Notes under the pieces: generated by a model
Told to the model about the DNA's origin: nothing
What the model saw: the letters and a program-made list of their open reading frames with translations, nothing else
The model's database searches: none
Made by a program: the position numbers and the translations under genes
Source of the DNA: Chondrus crispus
Taxonomy: Eukaryota > Rhodophyta > Florideophyceae > Gigartinales > Gigartinaceae
Direction of reading: 5' to 3'
NCBI RefSeq assembly: GCF_000350225.1
Contig: NW_005179335.1
Coordinates: forward strand, 7,087-61,516
Length of the DNA stretch: 54,430 nucleotides
Shown: positions 1-8,383 of the stretch, one piece after another
Layout: each line of letters starts with the position of its first letter
Numbering within the stretch: position 1 is the first letter of the stretch

Positions 1-317
1 ATTTCTCGGTTAGAGTCCCTCGCGTTCTATTGACAACTGATCTTGGGGTCGCACCGTCTCCGAACGGTGCGACGACGCCGATTGGAAGCTGTAATGCGAA
101 AGAGAAGAGCATAACGAACAGCAGCACACGAACAGGATCACCCTGCCGCCAACTATCCCATGCATCTACGAAAACCATGACGTGATGATGGCCTCGTCCA
201 AATGATGATGAGAATTCTGGCCCCAGCGGCATCGCCCCCCCCCCCCCCCCCCCCCCCTGCAAAGTGTATTGCATAACGTAAGGCGGTTTGTCATCTCCAA
301 CTAGTGTCTATCGGACA
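1..317. other. non-coding flank with a C-tract
   Basis: I see no gene, RNA or element end here. The only distinctive item is a run of 23 cytosines near position 246, listed separately. Confidence 0.4.
235..257. repeat. poly-C tract (C23)
   Basis: An uninterrupted run of 23 cytosines on the plus strand. Such homopolymers vary in length through slippage, and the C-rich strand can form an i-motif (the G strand a quadruplex). The exact length may be a sequencing or assembly estimate. Confidence 0.9.
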
Positions 318-740
318 GTTGTCTTCATGTGAGGACATTTGTCCTGATGTGAGGACAGTATTCGACCGATTTTATTCTTGACTTCCGCTTCCCCGACAAG
401 AAAGAAAATGATACCCCCGCCACCGTAATTGACTTCTGACTTCGGACTAGAAAGAACTTTATGAGAATTGCATGTCTGGAAAAGAAGCTTTTTTAAACCA
501 CCCTAAAACCACATGTAAATAACTTCGAAACCAAAAACGCCAGTTCAAAAAGGCAACTTGGTACTCAATCTGCATTATATTCTTAAGCTTTTTGCGCATT
601 CAGAGCTGCTATCCCGGTGTTCTGCAAGATGCTATTGCCGAAAACAAGCACGTTACGGAAATAGTGTTCAAGGTACCTTTTTGAATGTTCAATTTAGTAC
701 ATATATGTTTGTAAAAAACTGTCCTCATATGAGGACAACA
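318..740. mobile_element. possible MITE with terminal inverted repeats
   Basis: The left end (from 318) reads GTTGTCTTCATGTGAGGACA. The reverse complement of the right end (to 740) reads GTTGTCCTCATATGAGGACA, giving 20-bp inverted ends with two mismatches and about 423 bp between them. A second related block, GTCCTGATGTGAGGAC, lies just inside the left end at 341-356. The right end contains an 18-bp perfect palindrome (720-737). There is no coding sequence I recognise inside, as expected of a non-autonomous DNA transposon. I could not define a convincing target-site duplication, so the element could also be a chance cluster of one palindromic motif. Confidence 0.35.
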
Positions 741-3092
741 TCCTGAAACCTACCGTTACGCCTGAAATAAAAACATCTGGACTTTGGTCAGACGATTTGA
801 TTGCATTTAGGTAGTCCACGTGAATAAATACAATACCTGAACCTCTTCCTTTTTATACCGTAGTCGTAACATCTAGTTTTACATTATAACGTTCTTAGCA
901 ACTGCACCTAAGAGCACCACCACCGGCAGGTGATTAAATGACCAAACTGTGGGAAGCTAGAAATTGAAGTATATTCGATTAGCCCTAAATCTGGGAAAAA
1001 GAGAAATTATCCGTGCGACGCGCCGGCAGGAAATCCGGAGATATTGAAGTCCGAGGGCGGCATCCCGACCGACCCATAACTTGCAAACATCTGACGGCCC
1101 TTGCGAAAAGTCCAGGGACTCTCCATCCGAAGTATCCCCGCCCTCCTTACTCTCATGGCTCCTTTCCCAGCCACTGCGGGCAACGAGCGCGGTACTACTG
1201 TCCTCATCGTTCCGGTTCTCCCACAGTTATGGGCCCAGGGGAAAGATGGGTAAACTATCAGGATTCTTCGACCCGCCTCTTTTCGCTGCTGATGGCGATC
1301 TTGAAGCCTGGCGCAGTTGATCGACTCACTCAAAGTCGCTCACTGTTAAGGCACCGATCGCACTTTTCACATTATGTTCAAGCTGCCCGCTCTATGAGCG
1401 CGGCCTTCCGGAAGCTCAGATGGCGATAGTCGCTGAAGCTCAGTCCAAAGAACAGCTCGACTATTTTCAGATGGATGATCCTGTGCAAGCTTCACTGTCC
1501 ATATTCGAGCTTGTCGCTACAGATCCACCAATTTACATTGTCACAAGGCTCATCAAATCATACCTGAAGGTCACCTCGTTTCACCGATACAGGAAACTCT
1601 CCAGTTTCGCCTCAAGGTTCAGAGGGCTGGCAGCCAAGCACATGTCCCACACAAACACTTCCTCTTCTTCACAAATTGGTGAAGTTTTGCCGACTAACCT
1701 CCTCAATAAAGAAACCTGTAGGAGACAATGTTGACAAATTCCAAGCTCCGACTAATCTTGCATGCAGAAGCGTGGAACAAAAAGAATCCTACAATCGTCG
1801 ATACCGAAATGGATGTAAAGTGAACCTTGTCGAAGTCTTCAGAATATCTTAGAAGCTTAAAATGCTGACTTTCCACCCCGAGAGTCCGAGCTAAGGACGA
1901 TGACTACAAGAAGGCTCTGTCAGATTTCCGATTGCAAAAAATCAGTTTTTTCCGCTCCTTGGCCATTGCAGTCCAAGACCTAAAGGTTACTGCGGAGAAA
2001 ATGTTGCCAAAACGTCAGTCACTGACTTTTTCCTGCCGCGGAACGCGGCTTGCAGGCTCAACTCAAAGTGATAGTTCTGAGGAATCTGACCAAAACAACT
2101 TCAATGGATGCTCTCCGGTTCTACGTCAAGGACGTGCAAGCCTTGGTTTACCGCATGCGGTAACCGTATACGGTTGTCGGTCGACGATAGGAATTAAGGG
2201 GAGGCGTGCTTGCCTCTCTAGTAGAATGAATCCCTCAGGGCCGGTTTTAATCCGATGCAGAGAGGTTTCCCATAGTACCGGGACAATATACAGTAGCAAC
2301 CTTGCGGGAGGGTGGCTATAGGGAGACTGAAACGGAGAATGGGAGATGGTGGCCCTGAAGAAGGGAAATAAGTCGTAATTATGGATTTTAGGGCTGGGTT
2401 GGAGGGATGGGGTGGGTGGTTTAATGTTAGAGATGAAGGCAGTACCTCTGTAGTACCCCTGCTTCACTCGCGTCCCAAGCTACTGTATGAATGTACTGCA
2501 GTAGCTATCATAACTAGATAGTATTGAAAGGGCCTACGGGTAGACCATCCGTGTACACGTGGACAACTGGGCCCCTAGCACTACGTGTACACGGGCATGT
2601 GCACAAGTACACGTGCGCTGTCAGTCCAGCTTGTACGTGTACACTAAGCTACGCGTACTACTCCCAAGCCAGGGCACTCTAGCCACTGAAGAGCGTCCGA
2701 AATGGAGTTATCATGCTACTGTAACCTCAGTTTTACCTCCAGCCCGGATCCCGCTATCTCATACCTGTAGCGTGGCAGTTGCTCCGGACAGGCTGCAGTA
2801 GCGGTACTGACTGTATCCAGCTTTCTGCAGCTGACGGCAACCAAATTTGAACTACTGTACTAACCTACCGACCGGTCGCGCACGACTTGTACACCCGTAC
2901 TAGTTGGTGCCACTTCCCACAAGTGGGCGCCCACGTGGCCACTTAGACACGTGCTGGCCACATATGTACCTTGTCGGTTCACATCGTGCCACTGTGGTCG
3001 GGCGGAGCTCCCGATGCGCGCCCGGTACAATAACGGTTCTGGCAATTGTACTACGAACAAAACAAATGCGGCCAAATGGCTCAAACATGATG
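741..3092. other. no recognised gene; several unassigned short ORFs
   Basis: Overlapping ORFs of 60 to 138 codons occur in several frames on both strands, none with a family I recognise. The one at 1420-1734 (+) has an amino-acid mix that could be protein-like, but it has no motif. The stretch 2539-2660 is dense in GTACACGTG-type palindromes. The whole region looks like decayed repeat sequence. Confidence 0.35.
1420..1734 (+). CDS. unrecognised small ORF (104 aa)
   Basis: An open frame with an in-frame ATG at 1420 and a stop at 1734. The composition is balanced (many S, L, K) and includes a Ser-rich stretch near the C terminus. In-frame stops follow at once and I see no domain. It may be a chance ORF or the remains of a retroelement gag. 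I assign no function. Confidence 0.15.
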   Translation: MAIVAEAQSKEQLDYFQMDDPVQASLSIFELVATDPPIYIVTRLIKSYLKVTSFHRYRKLSSFASRFRGLAAKHMSHTNTSSSSQIGEVLPTNLLNKETCRRQC

Positions 3093-4146
3093 GGGCTCGT
3101 GTATACAGTAAAAGAGTTCGAACACCGATTTCTTATTTCACGAAGAATGCTAAACGAAATTTTACAGGCCACGACTGCAGATTGTGTCTACCTGCGTGCT
3201 CGTTTGCTACCGAATTGCATGGGAGGACTAGGTAAGTCTCTTCTTCAGAAATTAGTGGCTGCCTCTTGGAGGCTTACCCATGGGTGAATCGCAGACAGTC
3301 TTGACGAATACTATCACCTAGGGGAATCTATTGCGTTGCGCCGATGAGGGCATTTTGTCGGTCAGTCGTTTCCAGCTTCGGGGGAGAGTTTCTTCGCGAT
3401 CCTCTGGAGAAAAAGCTCGTGATGGCATATATGCATTTTGCTCGTGTGGGGTTTCCGGGATGCATCGGTTGCCTAGAAGAGCAATGGGGCAATTGTTCAA
3501 TTGGTCTACAAAGAAATTATGTTTGGCAGGGAGGGGTTCTAATTCTTCGCTTGAAGGGAGTGGTTGATCATATTCCACGCTTGTGCCACCTTGCGTTCGA
3601 ACTACCAAGCGTTCTGCATGATTTGAACAATCCCTTCGTGAGTGACTATTTCGGTAGGCTTTTATCTCGTGATTTCCCCCTCTTGCTGTGAACTATACTG
3701 TTAATGGCGAGGCGATTAACTGGCTATACTACCTATCAGACGGTATTTATCCCAACTACAAAGTGTTCGCAAAAACTCAATGGACCCTTACAATATGGAT
3801 GGTGAATGCGTAAAGCGCACTACAAGAGGGAGCGAGAAAGTCAGTAGAATGCGTTCTTAGTGAACTTTTTAAGCCGTTTGCAAGATTATTTATACGGGAA
3901 CCATTTTGGTTTAGCGACAAGATGACATTTTTGATGAAGGCATGCTGTATGTTTCACAACATGATAGTCGAGGAGCTTGTCGACGACTTCGTATGGGATG
4001 GAATAGATGTCACAATGCCCCAATCCAAGAACTGGCCGACAACATTTACAATGCCCGTTGATGCAGGAATGCTTGGGCTATTGGCCTCCGGTATGAGTAC
4101 TGTGAAGTCATCGGATGAGCATTTTAGCTTGAAATCGTGTTGGTGA
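3093..4146 (+). pseudogene. PIF/Harbinger-type (Plant_tran) transposase, decayed
   Basis: DDE transposase of the kind that moves PIF/Harbinger-like DNA transposons. The order of blocks is that of the family. First comes an N-terminal FEHRFLISRRML block (from about 3114), then QKLVAASWRLTHG, a stop at 3285-3287, and in the same frame ADSLDEYYHLGESIAL. After a shift, GFPGCIGCLEEQWGNC follows with the WAGQ-like region and a LHDLNNPF block. Then come VNGEAINWLYYLSDGIYPNY at 3701-3760 and LQEGARKSVECVL near 3820. The last block, MKACCMFHNMIVEE (3934-3975), corresponds to the family's C-terminal LHNMIVE motif. The first catalytic Asp, normally in a GSID-like motif, reads CLE here. At least one stop and several frame changes make it non-functional. 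I did not find its terminal repeats. Confidence 0.7.
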
Positions 4147-4193
4147 AACATGTTTGGAACACGCATGGGTCGAGATGAATAGTGTGAGTTTAG

Positions 4194-4673
4194 ATGGTAC
4201 CACTGGTTAGCAAAATAAAGAAGGAAAAAGATCACCGGTGCCGCGAGTTAAATAGTGGAGAACTTTGCGAGACCTGTGCATTGCGCACTGAGTACGGGTT
4301 TCAAATGAATTTTCATACATATCGTATTTCGTTTGCGCATTATCAAGGTAACGCTTCTACGTGCACAGTTCTTGCACGAAACCGTTATAAAAACTCCGTA
4401 CTACTGCCAAAGAAAGCGCAGAGATTCGGGACCAGTGAGTGGCTGGATTTCGGGGGAAAGTACGAACACGGGGAAACAACTCATCAAGGTACTGTACGTG
4501 AATTAGAAGAAGAAGGAGGTATGGACTTACAAAGGATCAGGTCGAAAAGATTGGCCTGCTCCTATTCGCCTCTATTACATGGCAACTACTTCGTGGAAGT
4601 TCATGTTGATCAGACCTTCTCGTTCGCCGAGGTAAAATTGCTTTGCAGTGAAATCCAGGAAACCCAAAATTGA
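4194..4673 (+). CDS. NUDIX-domain hydrolase-like protein
   Basis: NUDIX enzymes cleave nucleoside diphosphates linked to another moiety, using a metal-binding helix. Residues 88-110 match the signature G-x5-E-x7-REUXEE-x-GU exactly: G88, E94, R102-E103-L104, E106-E107, G109 and M110. Upstream, residues 55-86 (ASTCTVLARNR to EWLDFGG) look like the beta strands that lead into the box. The first ATG (4194) gives 159 aa; a second ATG at 4305 begins just before the domain and could be the real start. The ORF ends soon after the core. A GT at 4632 and a TTTACAG at 4681-4687 could bound a 56-nt intron, giving an alternative end at 4762. It lies 47 bp after the transposase relic and could be a host gene or cargo. 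Substrate unknown. Confidence 0.6.
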   Translation: MVPLVSKIKKEKDHRCRELNSGELCETCALRTEYGFQMNFHTYRISFAHYQGNASTCTVLARNRYKNSVLLPKKAQRFGTSEWLDFGGKYEHGETTHQGTVRELEEEGGMDLQRIRSKRLACSYSPLLHGNYFVEVHVDQTFSFAEVKLLCSEIQETQN

Positions 4674-4762
4674 ATTGGTATTTACAGGAAAGCGTCCTAC
4701 GGCGGGTACACCGACCGGCATTATCAACGTTTAGCCTGCTACTTGAGGATACTAGGTTTTGA

Positions 4763-5498
4763 AACTGACTGAGATATGGGTCGACCTTTTTTGTGTTTGC
4801 AAGTGACATTAACATGCACAATAAACATGACAGATATCTTTTAGTTCGGACTTGGAGAATGAGTGGAACAAAGCATGGGATAGGGTGGGTTGTGAGTTTA
4901 AAAACGGTGTGGGTGTTCGTTTTTATGATTATGCTTATGGATATGACTGTCTAGTTGGGTTTTAATGAACTCTCATAGCGTTCCGATTTGCGCAGAATAC
5001 AAGCAAGTTGACCAGAACACGATAGAAGCGTTCAAAAATTGTTTGTGGAAGACGTGGAAGTTCGTGCTTGACTATCATCAATGCTCACTTCGTTGGGGGT
5101 AGTTCGCACATGAGACAAAGAAACCAATGTATAAGCGTTGGACGTTTGGTCACTTGAAGAACTAATAACTGCCCGCTGCTATGTCTTCGCCTTCGTTCGG
5201 GCTGCTTCAGTAGTGTCCTGGTCGGCCTCCACCTACATCAGAATCTGTTTCTGCTCAATTATAAGAAACCTGTTGTGGATTTCGGAAGCCGTTCCTTCCA
5301 TCTGAATTAAATATATGCCTGAGTTTCTCATTTATAACTCCAGCATTTCCGCAGCGGGTTTGTTGCGCTTCTTGCTCTCGTCAGCTAACCCTTCTATTCC
5401 AACCGCCTCTCTCCGAAATGGCGACCGGTTTCATCTATGCCACGGCTATTTTACATTAAATGCAAGCACTTAAGAAGCAGTGCTATCGGTTGAGGCCA
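4763..5498. other. no gene seen
   Basis: AT-richer intergenic sequence downstream of the NUDIX ORF. I see no ORF of note, repeat or RNA gene. Confidence 0.4.
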
Positions 5499-5948
5499 CT
5501 AGTTTTTGTTATCCAGAGATCGAACAAGTTTACGGAGAGCTCCTTTCCTTTGTTGCCTTTTCGTCGTTTTATTTAGTCGCTTACTGTTATAATAATATTC
5601 AAGAGGGGGGTTTCCTGAAGCCATTGGTAGCAATTGAGATATAACAAGGTTTTCAACCTTCAGAGTACTACTGCCAAAATAGCTGCACATTTGAGACACA
5701 ATCCCAAGATCGATATATAGCGGTAACATCATTTCAAAAGTAATCTTCAGAATTTCAAACAGTTTGATTTGCATCACACACTCTTCGTTCAGATATATAA
5801 AAGCTTTGGCGAAGTCCTGAATGGTGAACATACTACGGCTCAATGCCACCTGCGTTGAAATCCAGGAATGGAATCGCGACCTCAACTTAATCGATGCATT
5901 CATTAGGCCTGCAGGTAACAAATATGTACGATTAGCGAAATAGCTCAA
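5499..5948 (-). CDS. hypothetical protein (149 aa), unrecognised
   Basis: Open frame on the minus strand ending in a Lys/Arg-rich tail (KRLNKTTKRQQRKGALRKL). The middle is hydrophobic and helix-like (residues about 55-95, rich in I, L, F and M). I recognise no family. There is no overlapping ORF of similar length on the other strand. It could be a small gene, an exon or a chance ORF in AT-rich DNA. Confidence 0.25.
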   Translation of the reverse strand: MSYFANRTYLLPAGLMNASIKLRSRFHSWISTQVALSRSMFTIQDFAKAFIYLNEECVMQIKLFEILKITFEMMLPLYIDLGIVSQMCSYFGSSTLKVENLVISQLLPMASGNPPLEYYYNSKRLNKTTKRQQRKGALRKLVRSLDNKN

Positions 5949-6544
5949 ATAAATCGTAATATATTTTGAATTGGACGTCAGCGGGTTAGGTATCTTGCAT
6001 GAGTGGTAGTACAGGCAGTAAAGTGGACATGGTAATCATTCCAGTCTCTAGGAATCTAGCATTGATGTAGTTTAACGGTTGGATCAAATTGTCGTTGTAA
6101 CAGATGCCGGCATTCCAAGATGGGCGTCATCGAGAATCTGCACAGAATTTCAATAAGATTGAAATCGTTTCTTCCATCAGAGAGTGCAGGATGTAGTCGA
6201 TACATCGATCGTAACGTCGGGAGCTACCTTGCTGACTGGAACTGTTGGTTAGTATACTCAATTTGGAGAATCGGACAGCCTCAAGATGGGCTACGAAAGG
6301 GCGTTATGAACCCACTCACTTGTTAGTGTCTGTCTCAAACGGGTGTTGGTGGATGGGCACGAAGCGAGTCGCTCCTTGACGGACAGACACGAAAGAAGAT
6401 GCTCCCTTCATGGACGATACGTTTGCCCCACGTTCAATTTATTCCTTTGACGCGTTCTGACAAATGACAGAAACATTGCATGTCAATTGCTCAAGGTATT
6501 GCCTGCTGTTTGCGTAGGCTGGCCTCCGTCTCCGGATTGCGGAC
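5949..6544. other. upstream flank and probable 5' part of the Copia-1 LTR
   Basis: No gene is recognised. The Copia-1 LTR must end near 6637, so part of this stretch should be that LTR. Its left border cannot be set because the partner LTR is missing from the window. Confidence 0.3.
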
Positions 6545-6640
6545 TATAAGTAGCTGTAGGTCTAATGTAGACAGAGAGAAGAACACTTTAAAAACTCCCA
6601 CCTCAACAAGTAAAAGCCAACAACCTACCAAATACCAAGT

Positions 6641-6654
6641 GGTTTTGGGCCCAG
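6641..6654 (+). other. Copia-1 primer-binding site (half tRNA-iMet type)
   Basis: GGTTTTGGGCCCAG matches the complement of the initiator-tRNA anticodon arm (GGTTATGGGCCCAG) with one mismatch, three bases after the LTR end. Some Copia elements prime on a cleaved initiator Met tRNA in this way. Copia-2 and Copia-3 have the same motif. Confidence 0.7.
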
Positions 6655-6746
6655 GTTCACGTTGAACTTTACGGCACCATCTTGCATCACTGCACTGTCT
6701 CCCGTCGTTATACGCGACTGCTAACTAGTTCCTGCACTCCTCCGCA

Positions 6747-7667
6747 ATGGAAAACAGCAGGAAGGTCTACAAGTTTGAGGGGGAGCTGGGAGAGGATTTC
6801 CGCATCTGGGAAGCGCGCACTGAGGCCGCTTTGGAAGCGAAGGACATCCTGAACGTCGTTCTTCAGGATGTCATCGGTGATGGAAAGACTGAGCTTTCGG
6901 CAGAGGTCAAACTAAGCGTTGCAAAAGCTCGTGCAACTATTATACAAGGTTTGGGGGTGAAACCCCTTCGGCTCTGCATGCCGGTTCGGGACAACCCGAA
7001 TAAGATGTGGAAGCGTCTCCAAGAACGATATGCGGTCGTCAACGTCGCTACCAAGGTGCAAGTTCAGACGCAGATTTCACGAATGACGTACCAAAACAAA
7101 GCGATGCCTGACTACATCTTAGCCTTTGAAGAACTGCTCAATCGCCTGGCTGGCATGGGCAGCGAATTGGCGGAAGACGTGCAAATCGCAATGCTACTAG
7201 CATCATTTGGTGACAAGAACCAGTCTGCATTCGGTCATGTAATTGCGTCTTTACATGCTACAGGAATGGAACTGACATGGCAAACTGTCACATCAAGACT
7301 GCTACAGGAGTTCGAGGCTCAGACTTGGGCCGCACAAACAGCTGGAAAAGGGATGAAGAACCCTGTCAGCACTGCAGGTACGACTGCTGCCCTCATGACG
7401 AACCAGCAAGGGCGAACATTTGGCAACACTGAATCGTCGTTTAAGAAGCACGCAAACGGAGATCATCGTAGGTGCTACTCATGCGGTCGTGTGGGGCACA
7501 TTGCCAGGAACTGTCGTACCAAGAAACAGCGCCACCGTAGCTACACTGGCGCGCAGAGTGGTAATGGTTCTGCCAATCATGCTACTATGATGATGGCGAC
7601 TAAGAAGGCTCAAGGAGATTTTTCGTTTGTTCTTGACTCTGGCGCATCAAACCACATGGTTCCGAGT
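6747..7667 (+). pseudogene. gag: Copia-1 Gag and start of protease, truncated
   Basis: Gag of a Ty1/Copia element. Residues about 10-200 form a helical UBN2-type capsid region (RIWEARTEAALEAKDI; MWKRLQERYAV). A zinc knuckle CYSCGRVGHIARNC (C-x2-C-x4-H-x4-C) follows near nt 7473-7514. The aspartic protease then begins with FVLDSGASNHMV (active site DSG, about 7624-7659). The frame enters the LTR of Gypsy-A at 7668, and the apparent ORF to 7718 ends with LTR-encoded residues. The ATG at 6747 lies about 90 bp after the primer-binding site, as expected. The part that remains has no stop. Confidence 0.85.
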
Positions 7668-8329
7668 TGTAGTATAACACCCCCCAACGGAGAGGGGTGT
7701 ATACTTAGCTCGACGTAGACCCCGTACGAGGGGCGAGAAGACGGGGAGAACACACAGCTAACGAGACAGGGAAGCGGGCCCTGGTAGCGTGGTAGAGCGG
7801 GACGGTCGGGGACGAGCGTACGCGCGGGCCGATCTACGCCTCGACGCCCCGGAGCAGCGCTGGGTAACGTACCAGCGCTGACGGGCGGAGGCGGATCTAG
7901 GCTCGTTCGCGTACGCAGCTGTCCCCTACCCGCTTTGTCCCGGTTAACGCGCGCGAAGGCGGATCGCGCTCGTTAGTTAAGCTGGAAGACCGACCTAGGC
8001 GGTAGGTCGTGGACCAGTCCGTTCTTGTCCACCTCCCCCGCCGCCGGTCGCGCTCGTATTTAATGTATGCAATGCGTCTATCATAATACTACAGTACCGG
8101 TATGCTGTAGTAACTTACTGTAGCGCGGGTCGTCCCGCGCTGTAATGCTGTCAGCCGTCGGGGCTGACAGCACACGTGTGGGACGCGTACTGTGCGCGCG
8201 GTGGTACGCGCCGCCTACACGTGTACGCGTGTGGTCCCGCGTCCTCCGTACAGTGGGGGTACACGTGTGCGCGCGTGTGGTTCGTATTGATCTGATCTAA
8301 ATCTAATCGCGAACCGCCGTTATGCCACA
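7668..8329 (-). repeat. LTR of Gypsy-A (3' LTR, left copy)
   Basis: This 662-bp repeat occurs four times in the window. It contains several perfect stem-loops: 9-bp arms at 7855-7863/7872-7880, 8-bp arms at 8122-8129/8134-8141, and 10-bp arms at 8147-8156/8162-8171. The part toward the interior is rich in CACGTG and ACGCGT motifs. It differs from the right LTR of A at about 11 places and from the outermost LTR of B at about 25. Confidence 0.9.
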
Positions 8330-8364
8330 CGGCCCCCTCCTCAAGAGTGAACGTCCGCGTTCAC
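8330..8364. repeat. PPT and duplicated pol terminus, LTR-proximal copy
   Basis: On the minus strand this reads seven codons like the end of pol (VNADVHS), a TGA stop, then GAGGAGGGGG, the polypurine tract, three bases from the 3' LTR. Positions 8331-8364 match 12771-12804 with a single mismatch. On the plus strand the segment and the next bases form a hairpin (CTCCTCAAG and GTGAACG pairing with CGTTCAC and CTTGAGGAG) just before the antisense ORF. Confidence 0.85.
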
Positions 8365-8383
8365 CCTTGAGGAGTGAGAGAAC

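Larger units (their letters stand above)
6545..7667 (+). mobile_element. Copia-1: 5' fragment of a Ty1/Copia retrotransposon
   Basis: It contains a TATA-like TATAAGTAG (6545-6553), an LTR 3' end at CCA (6635-6637), a primer-binding site (6641-6654) and gag up to the protease active site. The element is cut off exactly where the left LTR of Gypsy-A begins (7668). Its integrase, reverse transcriptase and 3' LTR are not found on the far side of Gypsy-A, so this is a truncation or recombination junction rather than a simple insertion. Confidence 0.75.

Noticed and set aside
1007..1429. Overlapping ORFs of up to 138 codons on both strands
   Set aside because: They occur in several frames at once with Arg/Pro/Ser-rich content and no motif; probably chance.
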